64,000 bases of DNA from VAYN01 sp963702075. GTDB lineage: Bacteria > Actinomycetota > Thermoleophilia > Solirubrobacterales > 70-9. Under the pieces are notes generated by a model, which was not told where the DNA came from, ran no database searches, and worked only from the letters and a program-made list of their open reading frames with translations. The DNA is taken from assembly GCA_963702075.1 (NCBI GenBank), contig OY969703.1:868001-932000 (forward strand), written 5' to 3'. Below are positions 36,431 to 45,040 of the stretch, piece after piece. A program made the position numbers and the translations under genes. The stretch's first letter is position 1, and the number at the start of each line of letters is the position of its first letter.

Positions 36431-37807
36431 ATGACGGCTACGCAAAATCGGGTAAGGCCCATCGAGGGCGGCTGCCCCGAGGTTCGCGCCGGCGCCGCCA
36501 TGCTGATTGCCGGGGCCGGGCTGGTCGCGCTCTCGCTGGTGCTGCCGCACCCGAGCGGCGGCAACCAGACCGCGCTGGTGACAATCGCCGCGGCGATGGC
36601 CTTTGCCGGCTTCCTCGTCTCGCTCTTCGTCGCCCGGGTTCCGAAGGGAGCCGTGCACGCGATCCTCGCGGTCTCCGTCGCCCTCACCGCCGTCCTGATC
36701 TACGAGAGCGGCGTCGCCGCGGGCCAGTACGGGACGATCTTCGTCTGGTCGATCCTGATCGCCTCCTACTTCTTCCCGCGCCGGATCGCGATCGCCCACC
36801 TCGCCTGGCTCCTCCTCGTCTACGGCGTCGCCCTGGTCTTCGTCCCCAGCACCGTCGGCTACTCGCCGCTGACCCGCTGGTTGTTCACGCTGGTCTCGCT
36901 CGGCGTGGTGACGGCGCTGACGACCGAGATCGTCGCCCGCCGCGCCCGCGCCGACGAGCGCGCCCGCCGCTTTTTCGAGCTCAGCCAGGACATGCTCTGC
37001 ACGATGGACGCGGAGGGACGCTGCCGGGAGGCGAACAGCGCCTGGAAGCGCCACCTCGGCTACTCGCCGGAGGAGCTGCGCGGCGTCCGCCTGCTCGACC
37101 TCACCCACCCCGACGACCACCAGCGGGCGATGATCGAGGCGGCGGGGTTGTTCGAGCGCGGCGCCTCCGCCAGCCTCGAAACGCGGGTGCGGGCGAAGGA
37201 CGGCAGCTGGCACTGGCTGCGGACGAGCTCGACCCTGGCCAAGGACGAGGAGCTCGTCTACGCGCGCTCGACCGACGTCACCGAGTTGAAGCGGGTCGAG
37301 GGCGAACGCGAGGAGCTGCTGGGCAAGGTGCGGGACATGGCCACCCACGACTCGCTAACCGGGCTCCCCAACCGCCGCGTGCTCGAGGAGCAGCTGCCGC
37401 ATGCGATGGCCCGCGCCCGCCGCTCGGACTCGCCGCTCTGCGTGGCGCTGATCGACATCGACCACTTCAAGGCCTACAACGACAGCCACGGCCACCTCGC
37501 CGGCGACGAGGTCCTGCGAGAGTGCGCGCGGGCCTGGGACGGCGCGCTGCGCGGCGAAGACACGATCGTCCGCTTCGGCGGCGAGGAGTTCTTGGTGCTG
37601 CTGTCGGACACCGGTCCCGAGGAGGCGGCGGAGGTGGTCGAGCGGCTGCGCGAGCGGACGCCGATGGGCCAGACCTGCTCCGCCGGGCTGGCGGGCTGGG
37701 ATGGCGTCGAGAGCGGCGACGACCTGCTCGGCCGCGCCGACGCGGCGCTCTACCTGGCCAAGGCCGGGGGCCGTGACCAGCTGGCGCAGGCCGGCATGCC
37801 TGCCTGA
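36431..37807 (+). CDS. Membrane-bound PAS-GGDEF diguanylate cyclase
   Basis: 458 residues from ATG 36431. Five or six transmembrane segments (about 20-180), then a PAS domain (MLCTMDAEGRCREANSAW, GVRLLDLTHPDD) and a GGDEF domain with RFGGEEFLVLLSD as the active site (about 380). The inhibitory site is present: RGED five residues before GGEEF. It should make cyclic-di-GMP in response to a signal sensed by the membrane or PAS region. No EAL domain is attached. Confidence 0.93.
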   Translation: MTATQNRVRPIEGGCPEVRAGAAMLIAGAGLVALSLVLPHPSGGNQTALVTIAAAMAFAGFLVSLFVARVPKGAVHAILAVSVALTAVLIYESGVAAGQYGTIFVWSILIASYFFPRRIAIAHLAWLLLVYGVALVFVPSTVGYSPLTRWLFTLVSLGVVTALTTEIVARRARADERARRFFELSQDMLCTMDAEGRCREANSAWKRHLGYSPEELRGVRLLDLTHPDDHQRAMIEAAGLFERGASASLETRVRAKDGSWHWLRTSSTLAKDEELVYARSTDVTELKRVEGEREELLGKVRDMATHDSLTGLPNRRVLEEQLPHAMARARRSDSPLCVALIDIDHFKAYNDSHGHLAGDEVLRECARAWDGALRGEDTIVRFGGEEFLVLLSDTGPEEAAEVVERLRERTPMGQTCSAGLAGWDGVESGDDLLGRADAALYLAKAGGRDQLAQAGMPA

Positions 37808-37834
37808 GAGCGGCAGGACCGCAATGATGCGGCG

Positions 37835-38608
37835 ATGGGCCGTGAAGAGCACGACCGCGCGGTGCGCTTCCGCACCGCGCGCCGCGATCCGACGCTAACC
37901 GTCGTCGAGGGCTTCCACGCGCTCAAGCACGCGCTGCGCTTCGGCGCCGAGCTGGTCGAGGCGGTCGCGGTGGACCCAGCTTCGCTGGACGCGATGGCGG
38001 CGGACCTGGCGCCCGACCTGGCGGGGCGACTGAGCGGGCGGGTCGAGCAGGTCGACAAGCAGACGCTCGCCGACCTGGTGCCGCTGGTCCCGCACACCGG
38101 CGTCGCCGCGATCGCCCGCCGGCCGGCCGTCGACCTCGATGCTGCGCTTGCCGACCCCGCTCCGGCGCCGGCGATCCTGCTCGAGCAGCCGCGCAACATG
38201 GGCAACATCGGTGCCTGCATCCGGGTCTCGGCCGGCGGCGGCGCGGCGGCGGTGATCACGACCGGCGAGAACGACCCCTGGCACCCCGACGCGGTCCGCG
38301 GCGCTGCCGGTCTGCAGTTCGCGCTGCCGGTCGCCAAGGTAAAGGAGCTGCCGCGGAGCGACCGGCCGCTGCTGGCGATCGACCCCGACGGGGAGGAGCT
38401 GGCGCCGGGTCTGGTGCCGCCGCGGGCGATCCTCGCCTTCGGCACCGAGCGCCACGGCCTCAGCGGCGAGGTCTTCGAGCAGGCCGAGGCGCGGATCGCG
38501 ATCCCGATGCGCGAGGGCGTTTCCAGCCTCAACCTCGCCACCTCGGTCGCGATCGTCATCTTCTTCATGCGGCTGACTACGGATTCCGAAGGCAGGAGTG
38601 CCGCTTAG
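37835..38608 (+). CDS. TrmH/SpoU-family RNA 2'-O-methyltransferase
   Basis: 257 residues from ATG 37835. An N-terminal RNA-binding domain (VVEGFHALKHALRFG) and a C-terminal SPOUT knot with the three motifs: EQPRNMGNIGACIR (1), ILAFGTERHGLS (2) and IPMREGVSSLNLATSVAI (3). It methylates a ribose in rRNA or tRNA using SAM; the target base is not predictable. It lies 27 bases downstream of the GGDEF gene. Confidence 0.9.
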   Translation: MGREEHDRAVRFRTARRDPTLTVVEGFHALKHALRFGAELVEAVAVDPASLDAMAADLAPDLAGRLSGRVEQVDKQTLADLVPLVPHTGVAAIARRPAVDLDAALADPAPAPAILLEQPRNMGNIGACIRVSAGGGAAAVITTGENDPWHPDAVRGAAGLQFALPVAKVKELPRSDRPLLAIDPDGEELAPGLVPPRAILAFGTERHGLSGEVFEQAEARIAIPMREGVSSLNLATSVAIVIFFMRLTTDSEGRSAA

Positions 38609-38680
38609 CATCCGGAATTACATAAAGTCCCTTAAGCGCGAATCCTCGCGTACCCCAGCCGTAAATCCGAAAGGAAAGAT

Positions 38681-39073
38681 ATGCCGCTCGCCGACATCAG
38701 CTTCGGGGAAATCCTCCTCGTAGCGCTGGAGGTCTTCTTCTTCGTCATCTGGATCTGGATTCTGATCACGATCCTCTCCGACCTCTTCCGCGACCACGAA
38801 ATCTCGGGGTGGGCAAAGGCGGCATGGGTGCTCTTCCTCGTCTTCATCCCCTTCCTGACCGCGCTGATCTACCTGATCGCCCGGGGCGAGGGAATGCGCG
38901 ACCGCACGATCAAAGCCCAGGCCGACGCGAAAAAGCACTTCGACGAATACGTCCGCGAGCAGGCCTCTAGCAGCTCTCCCGCCGACGAACTCCACAAACT
39001 CGCCGAGCTCAAAGACAAAGGCGCCCTCAGCTCCGAGGAGTACGACCGCGCCAAGCAGAAACTGCTCGCCTAG
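38681..39073 (+). CDS. Small membrane protein with PLDc_N and SHOCT domains
   Basis: 130 residues from ATG 38681 with AAGGAAAG upstream. Two hydrophobic helices of the PLDc_N type (VFFFVIWIWILITILSDLF, AAWVLFLVFIPFLTALIYL) followed by a polar helix and a C-terminal SHOCT module (LHKLAELKDKGALSSEEYDR). Such proteins are common in actinobacteria and have no proven function. It ends beside a 19-bp perfect inverted repeat. Confidence 0.85.
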   Translation: MPLADISFGEILLVALEVFFFVIWIWILITILSDLFRDHEISGWAKAAWVLFLVFIPFLTALIYLIARGEGMRDRTIKAQADAKKHFDEYVREQASSSSPADELHKLAELKDKGALSSEEYDRAKQKLLA

Positions 39074-39080
39074 CTTCCGA

Positions 39081-39123
39081 GTGGTGGGACTTATGCCCGG
39101 ATAGCGGGCATAAGTCCCACCAC
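39081..39123. terminator. 19-bp perfect inverted repeat between convergent genes
   Basis: GTGGTGGGACTTATGCCCG (39081-39099) pairs perfectly with 39105-39123 around the loop GATAG. It fills the gap between the SHOCT gene and the convergent hipA gene, so it is a likely two-way terminator. There is no U-tract on either strand. Confidence 0.6.
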
Positions 39124-39131
39124 GCAGATCC

Positions 39132-40394
39132 CTACCGGTACCCCTGCAGCGCGTAGGGGTTGAGGATCTGGCGTTTCCAGAAGTAGTCGCGGTCGATCTG
39201 GGTCAGCTCCGCCAGCTCGCAGACGTCTGCCCAGCTGCTTTCGATCGACCCGATCTGGTGATCGACGATCTCCCGAGCCTCCGTCTCCTCGAGGCGGAAC
39301 GATGGAGCGGCTTCGACGCAGGCGGTCAGCTGGCTCAACCGGAAGCCGTCTCGGCGCAGGGCCATCGCCTGGCTCGCCTCGCCGCCGCCGCGGAGCTGCG
39401 GGCAGATGTCGTAGGCCGGCGCCAGCTCTAGCCGGCTGCCGTCCCAAAAAGCAGCGTGGTTGCGCGCGTGGTCGTCGGTATTGCCGACGAGGATGTTGAA
39501 GGTCATGCGGCGAAACAGCTCGCGAAGGTCGGCGAGGGCGTCGGCGAAGCGTTCGAGCATCAGGTCGGCGAGGTCGATGTAGCTCGCATACCGGGCCATC
39601 ATCTCGTCCAGTTCGAGGAGCGTCAGCGCCGAGACGACTGCTCGGCGCTCGCCGTTCCCTCGGCGGTCGAAACGCTCCACCAGGAGCACGTCGCGCCCGA
39701 GAACCGATTCCAGCCTGGTCTCGGCCACCGTCAGACCTGCCCTGTGGGCGAGCGTCATCGCCGCGAACTCGCCCTTCACGACCGGATAGGGGTCGTCCCG
39801 TGCCGAGAACTTGGCGATCAGCGAGCGACCGCCCTGGCGCAGTGCCGCCTTCGGCCTTGCCCCTCCGATCGAGCTGCCGGCGAAGAGGGCCTGCTGGAGC
39901 GCAGGGGTCAGCGCGACGCCTTCTTCGACCTTGGTCGCCGCATCCAGCAGGTGCTCCAGGTCGGCGACGCCGTCTTCCCGAGGCACGTACTCGTCGGAGG
40001 ATCTCTGAAAGTCGAGGGCCCCGGTCCGGTCGGAGCCCGATTCGAGCAGGTAGGTGAGCCGGCTGAGGTCGGCAGGGTCGGTGTCACGCCCGGCTGCGCC
40101 GAGGACCCGGTTCATGATCACCCGCTGCCCCCAGGCATCGGGGGCGGCGTCGGCAATGCAGCCCGCAATCGGCATGCCGGGGGGTGGCGGGATTCGGCCC
40201 GGTCGCAGCGGCAACTCCGGATCAAAGAGCGGGATCGCCTCGTCGCGACCCAGGTAGCTGCGGCCGTAGACGAAGTCGACCAGGTCGCCGACGGCCTCGA
40301 GGCGACCGGCCACAACCGGATCGGTCGCGCCCGGCAACCAGACCCAGACGAACGCCTCGCGAGGCGGATCAGAAGTCGTCGTCGACATCGGCAC
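39132..40394 (-). CDS. hipA: HipA-type Ser/Thr kinase toxin
   Basis: 420 residues from GTG 40394; ATG 40388 is nearly equivalent. HipA fold: couple-hipA N-terminal domain (GRLEAVGDLVDFVYG, YLGRDEAIPL), the Gly-rich GSSIGGARPKA loop, LIAKFSARDD with the ATP-binding Lys, and the catalytic NILVGNTDDHARNH plus LAPAYDI. HipA kinases phosphorylate an aminoacyl-tRNA synthetase and stall growth. The start overlaps hipB, as usual in this toxin-antitoxin pair. All catalytic residues appear intact. Confidence 0.93.
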   Translation of the reverse strand: MPMSTTTSDPPREAFVWVWLPGATDPVVAGRLEAVGDLVDFVYGRSYLGRDEAIPLFDPELPLRPGRIPPPPGMPIAGCIADAAPDAWGQRVIMNRVLGAAGRDTDPADLSRLTYLLESGSDRTGALDFQRSSDEYVPREDGVADLEHLLDAATKVEEGVALTPALQQALFAGSSIGGARPKAALRQGGRSLIAKFSARDDPYPVVKGEFAAMTLAHRAGLTVAETRLESVLGRDVLLVERFDRRGNGERRAVVSALTLLELDEMMARYASYIDLADLMLERFADALADLRELFRRMTFNILVGNTDDHARNHAAFWDGSRLELAPAYDICPQLRGGGEASQAMALRRDGFRLSQLTACVEAAPSFRLEETEAREIVDHQIGSIESSWADVCELAELTQIDRDYFWKRQILNPYALQGYR

Positions 40395-40701
40395 GGGGCA
40401 TGCGGACCCGCTTCGGCAGCAGGGCTAGGTGTTGTTGGGACCGCTTCAGCTCCGCTTTCAGCTGATCGCGGTCCTCTGCGAAAAGCGGCACGCCGACCAG
40501 TCGTGCTGCTTCGAAGGCAGCACCTAGGCCGACGCTGAGGTCTCCGCGTTCGATCTTGCTCAGAGTGGGTCTGCTGATGCCGATGCGTTTTGCCAGTTCT
40601 TCCGCCGACCAGCGCCGCGCCCGCCGGCCTTCCTGGATCTGGAATCCGAGCAGCTTGGCGGCGTCTTCCGCGTATGGGGAGTAAGCGTGCACCTCCGACA
40701 T
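40369..40701 (-). CDS. hipB: HipB-like Xre-family antitoxin/repressor
   Basis: 110 residues from ATG 40701. Xre helix-turn-helix (IQEGRRARRWSAEELAKRIG, ISRPTLSKIERGDLSVGLG) with a Leu- and Arg-rich C-terminus. It should bind HipA and repress the operon. It is preceded by a near-consensus promoter inside a distinctly AT-rich gap. The stop overlaps the hipA start by 20-26 bases. Confidence 0.9.
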   Translation of the reverse strand: MSEVHAYSPYAEDAAKLLGFQIQEGRRARRWSAEELAKRIGISRPTLSKIERGDLSVGLGAAFEAARLVGVPLFAEDRDQLKAELKRSQQHLALLPKRVRMPRADVDDDF

Positions 40702-40708
40702 GTAAAGA

Positions 40709-40737
40709 AAAGTAGTCAATAGAACCTTTAATGACAA
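40709..40737 (-). promoter_or_regulatory. hipBA promoter
   Basis: Minus strand: TTGTCA (40732-40737), a 17-base spacer, TACTTT (40709-40714), 7 bases, ATG 40701. This is the best -35/-10 pair in the window and implies a leaderless hipB message. The surrounding 120 bases are much AT-richer than the rest. I cannot see a classical HipB palindrome with confidence. Confidence 0.6.
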
Positions 40738-40863
40738 CTGGACTTTTCAAATCCTGACAATCAACTCTCCGTCGCAACGTCTAGAGGCGATCCTGCAAAA
40801 GACGCAATTTGCAAGTGAAGTTGCGCGTTATCGACCACTTCCAACCGCTTTAAGGCGCTTCGC

Positions 40864-40869
40864 TAGCCT
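40864..40869 (+). promoter_or_regulatory. -10-like hexamer TAGCCT before the NlpC/P60-like gene
   Basis: TAGCCT, 8 bases, then GTG 40878 with no Shine-Dalgarno sequence; the same leaderless pattern as elsewhere. Confidence 0.35.
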
Positions 40870-40877
40870 GCGCCGCC

Positions 40878-42116
40878 GTGCTGTTCAGCCCCTCTACGAG
40901 CGCGACCAGCCGTCGCGCCCTGCTATTCGCCGCCTTGCTTCTGGCGGGCCTTTGCCTGCTTGCCGGCTCCTGGGCGGGCAGCGCGCCGGCGAAGACGCCG
41001 CAGGAAAAGCTGGAAGCGACGCGGGACAAGCTGGAAGGGGTGCGGGCGCACCAGAGCGCGCTGACGGAAACGATCGCCGAACAGAACCAGGCGATCGACT
41101 CGATGCTCGGCGAAGTCTCCGAACTGCGCCGCAAGCAGGCGGCGGTCGCGGCCGAGCTGGCAGAAAAGCAGGCCGAACTCGATGCGGCGACGGCGGCGCT
41201 CGAAGCCGAAGAAGCGCACCTGGAAGAGGTCCGCGAAAAGCTGCAGCGGGCGCTCGGCGTCCTCAGCCAGCGCCTCGTCGCGATCTACGAGTCCGGCTCC
41301 CCGGACGTCGTCAACGCGATCCTCGAATCCGAAGACTGGTCCCAGATGGCGGCCCAGACCGAATACCTGAGCCGGATCCAGGGCTACGACGACGAAGTCG
41401 TCGAACGGGTGAAGACGCTGCGCAACGAAGTCCGCTCGGCGGTCGACCGCCTGACCACGAAACGCGCCGAAATCAAAGATGCGCGCGATGCGGTCGCCGC
41501 GATCGAGGAAGAAGTCACGGCCGCTCGCGAAGAAGCCGAGGCCCGCTTCGCCGACCTGAAGGCGGCGCAGGCGCAGCGGCGCGAAGCGCTGGAAGCGCTG
41601 GAGTCGCGCGAAGAAGCGCTCGGCAACAACCTCGCCTCGATCTCCGAACAGGTCGCCTCCGAAGGCGGCGACGCGACCTCCGGCCAGATGCCGGCGCCGC
41701 TCAACCCCGGCCAGGAAGCGCAGGTGATCTCAGAAAGCGAAGCCAGCGCCCCGGCCTCGGCGCCGCAGGCGGTCCAAGACGCGATCTCCGCCGGCAACGC
41801 GATCGCGATGACCCCCTACATCTGGGGCGGCGGCCACGGCTCCTTCGAATCCGAAGGCTACGACTGCTCGGGCGCGGTCAGCTATGCGCTGCACGGCGGC
41901 GGCTTCCTCGAAAGCCCGCTCGACTCGACCGGTCTGGAGACCTGGGGCGAACCGGGGCCGGGCCAGTGGATCACCGTCTACGCCAACGCAGAACACGCCT
42001 GGATGGTGATCGCCGGCATCGCCTTCGACACCGTCGGCGGGCCCGGCCCGCGCTGGCACAACCCCTGGGTGGACTCGCCCGAAGGGTTTGTCGCCCGGCA
42101 CCCCGCTGGTTACTAA
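40878..42116 (+). CDS. Secreted coiled-coil peptidoglycan hydrolase (NlpC/P60-like)
   Basis: 412 residues from GTG 40878. A signal peptide ends about residue 38 (APAKTPQEKL follows), then about 200 residues of coiled coil in the PcsB/RipA style, a short linker, and a C-terminal domain with the catalytic Cys in GYDCSGAVSYALHGGG and His in NAEHAWMVIAG. The Cys-His order matches NlpC/P60 endopeptidases, which cut peptidoglycan stem peptides at division; the coiled coil may respond to FtsEX. Glu is mostly GAA. Confidence 0.82.
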   Translation: MLFSPSTSATSRRALLFAALLLAGLCLLAGSWAGSAPAKTPQEKLEATRDKLEGVRAHQSALTETIAEQNQAIDSMLGEVSELRRKQAAVAAELAEKQAELDAATAALEAEEAHLEEVREKLQRALGVLSQRLVAIYESGSPDVVNAILESEDWSQMAAQTEYLSRIQGYDDEVVERVKTLRNEVRSAVDRLTTKRAEIKDARDAVAAIEEEVTAAREEAEARFADLKAAQAQRREALEALESREEALGNNLASISEQVASEGGDATSGQMPAPLNPGQEAQVISESEASAPASAPQAVQDAISAGNAIAMTPYIWGGGHGSFESEGYDCSGAVSYALHGGGFLESPLDSTGLETWGEPGPGQWITVYANAEHAWMVIAGIAFDTVGGPGPRWHNPWVDSPEGFVARHPAGY

Positions 42117-42125
42117 TTCGTCAGG

Positions 42126-42131
42126 TACTTT
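42126..42131 (+). promoter_or_regulatory. -10 hexamer TACTTT of acs
   Basis: TACTTT, 6 bases, then ATG 42138; no ribosome-binding site. It indicates a leaderless acs transcript starting in the 21-base gap after the hydrolase gene. Confidence 0.42.
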
Positions 42132-42137
42132 TCCCGC

Positions 42138-44105
42138 ATGGGTCTTGAGCGGGAGCTGGAGGAGCTACTCGAGGTAGAGAAGTTCGAGCCCTCGGAGGAG
42201 TTTCGCGGAGCGGCGCGCTGGAGCGACGCGGGAATCTACGAGGAGGCGGCCGCCGACCCGGTCGCCTGGTGGACGGCGCAGGCGAAGGAGCTGCTCGACT
42301 GGGACGTCGAGCCGACGCAGGGCCTCGACGACTCCAACCCTCCCTTCTATAAGTGGTTCGCCGACGGCAAGCTGAACGCCTCGGCGCAGTGCCTCGATCG
42401 CCACGTCGAGGCCGGCATCGGCGATCGCGTCGCTTACCACTGGCGCGGCGAGGAGGGGGAGGAGCGCGAGGTCACCTACGCCGATCTGCACCGCGACGTC
42501 CAGCGCTTCGCCAACGCGCTCAAAGACCTCGGCGTCGAGAAGGGCGACGTGGTCGGGATCTACCTGCCGATGATCCCCGAGGTCGTCGTCGCGATGCTCG
42601 CCTGCGCCCGCATCGGCGCTCCCCACAACGTCGTCTTCGGCGGCTTCTCGGCCGAGTCGGTGGCCGAGCGGATGGAGTTCTCGCAGGCGAAGGCGCTGGT
42701 CACCGTCGACGGCGCTCGCCGCAAGGGCAAGACGGCGCCGATCAAGCCGCAGGTCGACGAGCACCTCGGCGGGATCGACTCGCTGGAGAAGATCGTCGTC
42801 GTCCGCCATACCGGCATCGACGTGCCGATGAGCGAGGGGCGCGACGTCTTCTACGACGAGGTGATGGAGGCCGCGGACCCCGAGTGCCCGGCCGAGCCGA
42901 TGGACGCCGAGCACCCGCTCTACATCCTCTACACCTCCGGCTCGACCGCGAAGCCGAAGGGGATCCTCCACACCACCGGTGGCTACATGACCGGCGTCAC
43001 CGCCACCCACCGCTACGTCTTCGACCTGAAGCCCGAGGAGGACGTCTACTGGTGCGCGGCCGACGTCGGCTGGGTCACCGGCCACTCCTACATCGTCTAC
43101 GGGCCGCTCTCCAACGGCGCCACCAGCGTGATGTGGGAGGGGGCGCCGGACTACCCGCATAAGGGCATCTGGTGGGAGAACGTCGAGCGCTACAAGGCGA
43201 CGATCCTCTACGCGGCGCCGACGGCGATCCGCACCTTCATCAAATGGGGCGCCGAGATCCCGGCCGAACACGACCTCTCCTCGCTGCGGCTGCTCGGTTC
43301 GGTGGGAGAGCCGATCAACCCGAAGGCGTGGCTCTGGTACCGGCAGGTGATCGGCGGCGGCAACTGCCCGATCGTCGATACCTGGTGGCAGACGGAGACG
43401 GGCGCGATCATGATCAGCCCGCTGCCGGGGATCACGGCGACCAAGCCCGGTTCGGCGACGACGCCGTTCCCCGGGGTCGAGGCGCAGGTGGTCGACGAGG
43501 CCGAGGGCGAGCCGATCTCCGAAGGGCAGGGCCTGCTCGTGCTCGAGCGCCCGTGGCCGTCGATGCTGCGCGGCCTCTACAAGGAGGACGACCGCTTCAT
43601 CGAGACCTACTTCTCGCGGTTCGGCAAGGAGCGCTACCTGGTCGGCGACGCCGCCCGCCGGGACAAGGACGGCTACTTCTGGGTGATCGGCCGGATCGAC
43701 GACGTCGTCAACGTCTCCGGCCACCGCCTCTCGACCGCCGAGGTCGAGTCGGCGATCGTCGCCCATCCCGACGTCGCCGAGGCGGCGGTGATCGGCCAGT
43801 CCGACGAGGACACCGGCCAGGCGATCTGCGCCTTCGTCACCGTCCGCGGTGGGCTCGAGGAAGACGACGAGCTGGTCGAGGGCATCCGCGAAACCGTCGC
43901 CCAGCACATCGGCAAATTCGCCCGCCCGAAACGGATCATCTGGGCGGACGACCTGCCGAAGACCCGCTCCGGAAAGATCATGCGCCGCCTCCTCCGCGAT
44001 ATCGCCGAGGGCCGCGCCCTGGGCGACGTGACGACGCTGAAAGATCCGGAAGTGATGAAGGAACTCGAGGGGAAGATCGCCGAGGAGCAGGCGAAGGAGA
44101 ACTAA
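42138..44105 (+). CDS. acs: Acetate-CoA ligase (acetyl-CoA synthetase)
   Basis: 655 residues from ATG 42138, full Acs length. Adenylating-enzyme motifs: YTSGSTAKPKG (A3), VDTWWQTETGA (A5), GRIDDVVNVSGHRLSTAEVES (A8; quoted in part GRIDDVVNVSGHRLS) and KTRSGKIMRR with the Lys that is acetylated to switch the enzyme off. It makes acetyl-CoA from acetate, ATP and CoA via acetyl-AMP. Its stop interlocks with that of the convergent channel gene. Confidence 0.96.
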   Translation: MGLERELEELLEVEKFEPSEEFRGAARWSDAGIYEEAAADPVAWWTAQAKELLDWDVEPTQGLDDSNPPFYKWFADGKLNASAQCLDRHVEAGIGDRVAYHWRGEEGEEREVTYADLHRDVQRFANALKDLGVEKGDVVGIYLPMIPEVVVAMLACARIGAPHNVVFGGFSAESVAERMEFSQAKALVTVDGARRKGKTAPIKPQVDEHLGGIDSLEKIVVVRHTGIDVPMSEGRDVFYDEVMEAADPECPAEPMDAEHPLYILYTSGSTAKPKGILHTTGGYMTGVTATHRYVFDLKPEEDVYWCAADVGWVTGHSYIVYGPLSNGATSVMWEGAPDYPHKGIWWENVERYKATILYAAPTAIRTFIKWGAEIPAEHDLSSLRLLGSVGEPINPKAWLWYRQVIGGGNCPIVDTWWQTETGAIMISPLPGITATKPGSATTPFPGVEAQVVDEAEGEPISEGQGLLVLERPWPSMLRGLYKEDDRFIETYFSRFGKERYLVGDAARRDKDGYFWVIGRIDDVVNVSGHRLSTAEVESAIVAHPDVAEAAVIGQSDEDTGQAICAFVTVRGGLEEDDELVEGIRETVAQHIGKFARPKRIIWADDLPKTRSGKIMRRLLRDIAEGRALGDVTTLKDPEVMKELEGKIAEEQAKEN

Positions 44106-44905
44106 CGCTCGCGGGTGGCGATCCGCTCGATCGCGATCGAGAGCGCCTGCAGCTGCTCCTGGACGTTGTGCAGTTCGCGCAGCGCCAGCGCCTCGGCGCT
44201 GAGTTTCTCTTCCTCCAGCTCTTCCTCGATCTCGGCGATTTCCGGGGCGAGGAAGCGCTGGGCGAAGCCGCCGGTGAGCAGGGCGACGAACCCGATCCCG
44301 ATCAGCAGGATCACCGTGGAGACGATCTGGCCGCCGGTGGTGGTCGGGTAGATGTTGGAGCCGAGCGTGGTCATCGTCGTGATCGCCCAGTAGACCGATT
44401 CCCAGAAGCTGAGGTGTTGGTCGCCGCGCTCGAAGGCGCTGAAGAGCGCGCCGCCGCCGATCACGGTCAGCAGCGCCAGCAGCGACGCGTAGCGCAGCCC
44501 CTCGAGCGAGAAGACCTCGCGGGAGAGCTGGGCCAGCCGCAGCAGGCGAAGGAGTCGCAGCAGCCGCAGGACTCGCAGGCTCTGCAGCCCGGCGGGGAGG
44601 ATCGGCGGGGTGAGGAAGACGATGACGACGTCGAGCGGGTGGTGGCGGATCCAGGTGCGCCGGTCGGGGACCACCGCCAGCATCGTCACCAGCTCGACCA
44701 GGAAGGCGACCCAGGTGACCCAGTTGAGGACGACGGCGACGTCACGCAGGGTCCCGTGGGCCTGGGACTCGGTCAGCGCCACCGTCGGAATCGTCAGCGC
44801 CGCCGCGATCAGCATCGGCGTGTTCAGCAGTTCCCGCACCCGGGTGCTGCGGGCGTCCATCCCCGGCTCGTAGCGCACGGGGCGGTTGGCGGCGTTCGAG
44901 CTCAC
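44102..44905 (-). CDS. Six-transmembrane voltage-gated-type ion channel with an unusual filter
   Basis: 267 residues from GTG 44905. S1-S6 architecture: an S4-like helix with regularly spaced Arg (SLRVLRLLRLLRLLRLAQLS, about 109-128), then a pore helix and S6, and a C-terminal coiled coil rich in Glu. The filter region reads TTMTTLGSNIYP (about 176-187) where potassium channels have T-V-G-Y-G, so Tyr and the last Gly are replaced by Ser and Asn. It might be selective for other cations. It lies downstream of the structured intergenic element. Confidence 0.82.
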   Translation of the reverse strand: MSSNAANRPVRYEPGMDARSTRVRELLNTPMLIAAALTIPTVALTESQAHGTLRDVAVVLNWVTWVAFLVELVTMLAVVPDRRTWIRHHPLDVVIVFLTPPILPAGLQSLRVLRLLRLLRLLRLAQLSREVFSLEGLRYASLLALLTVIGGGALFSAFERGDQHLSFWESVYWAITTMTTLGSNIYPTTTGGQIVSTVILLIGIGFVALLTGGFAQRFLAPEIAEIEEELEEEKLSAEALALRELHNVQEQLQALSIAIERIATRER

Positions 44906-44940
44906 CGCGACTGATTCGACGTGCGACGCCGGACCCCTAG

Positions 44941-44969
44941 AAACAACAAGACCCGCCGCGTGGCGGGTC
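44941..44969 (-). terminator. Intrinsic terminator on the minus strand
   Basis: Minus strand: GACCCGCC, loop ACGC, GGCGGGTC (44950-44969), then TTGTTGTTT. An 8-bp GC stem with a T-rich tail is a textbook Rho-independent terminator, rare in this window. It ends the transcript of the solute-binding protein gene, or of a small RNA just upstream of it. Confidence 0.7.
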
Positions 44970-45040
44970 GAGTCTGGTGAAGCGGGGAACCACCCCGCAG
45001 GCGACTGACACCCGTGCCTTCCAAATTAGCACGACACTCG
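44970..45040 (-). ncRNA. Possible structured RNA between two minus-strand genes
   Basis: Between the solute-binding protein stop and the terminator the minus strand holds a perfect hairpin GCGGGG-TGGTT-CCCCGC (44982-44998) followed by TTCACCA and preceded by GGGTGTCAGTCGCC. It has a compact, GC-structured look and feeds directly into an intrinsic terminator, like a small RNA or a riboswitch-attenuator of the downstream channel gene. It lacks a T-loop, so it is not a tRNA. I cannot assign it to a family. Confidence 0.3.

Noticed and set aside
44970..45000. c-di-AMP (ydaO) or cobalamin riboswitch
   Set aside because: Only short stretches (GGGGAACCA, GGTGAA) resemble those motifs and the order and spacing do not match. 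A covariance-model search is needed to decide.
44970..45040. tRNA or tmRNA 3' end (TTCACCA after a hairpin, minus strand)
   Set aside because: The hairpin loop TGGTT is not a T-loop, no acceptor 5' strand or anticodon arm can be folded, and no tag peptide is visible. Kept only as an unassigned structured RNA.
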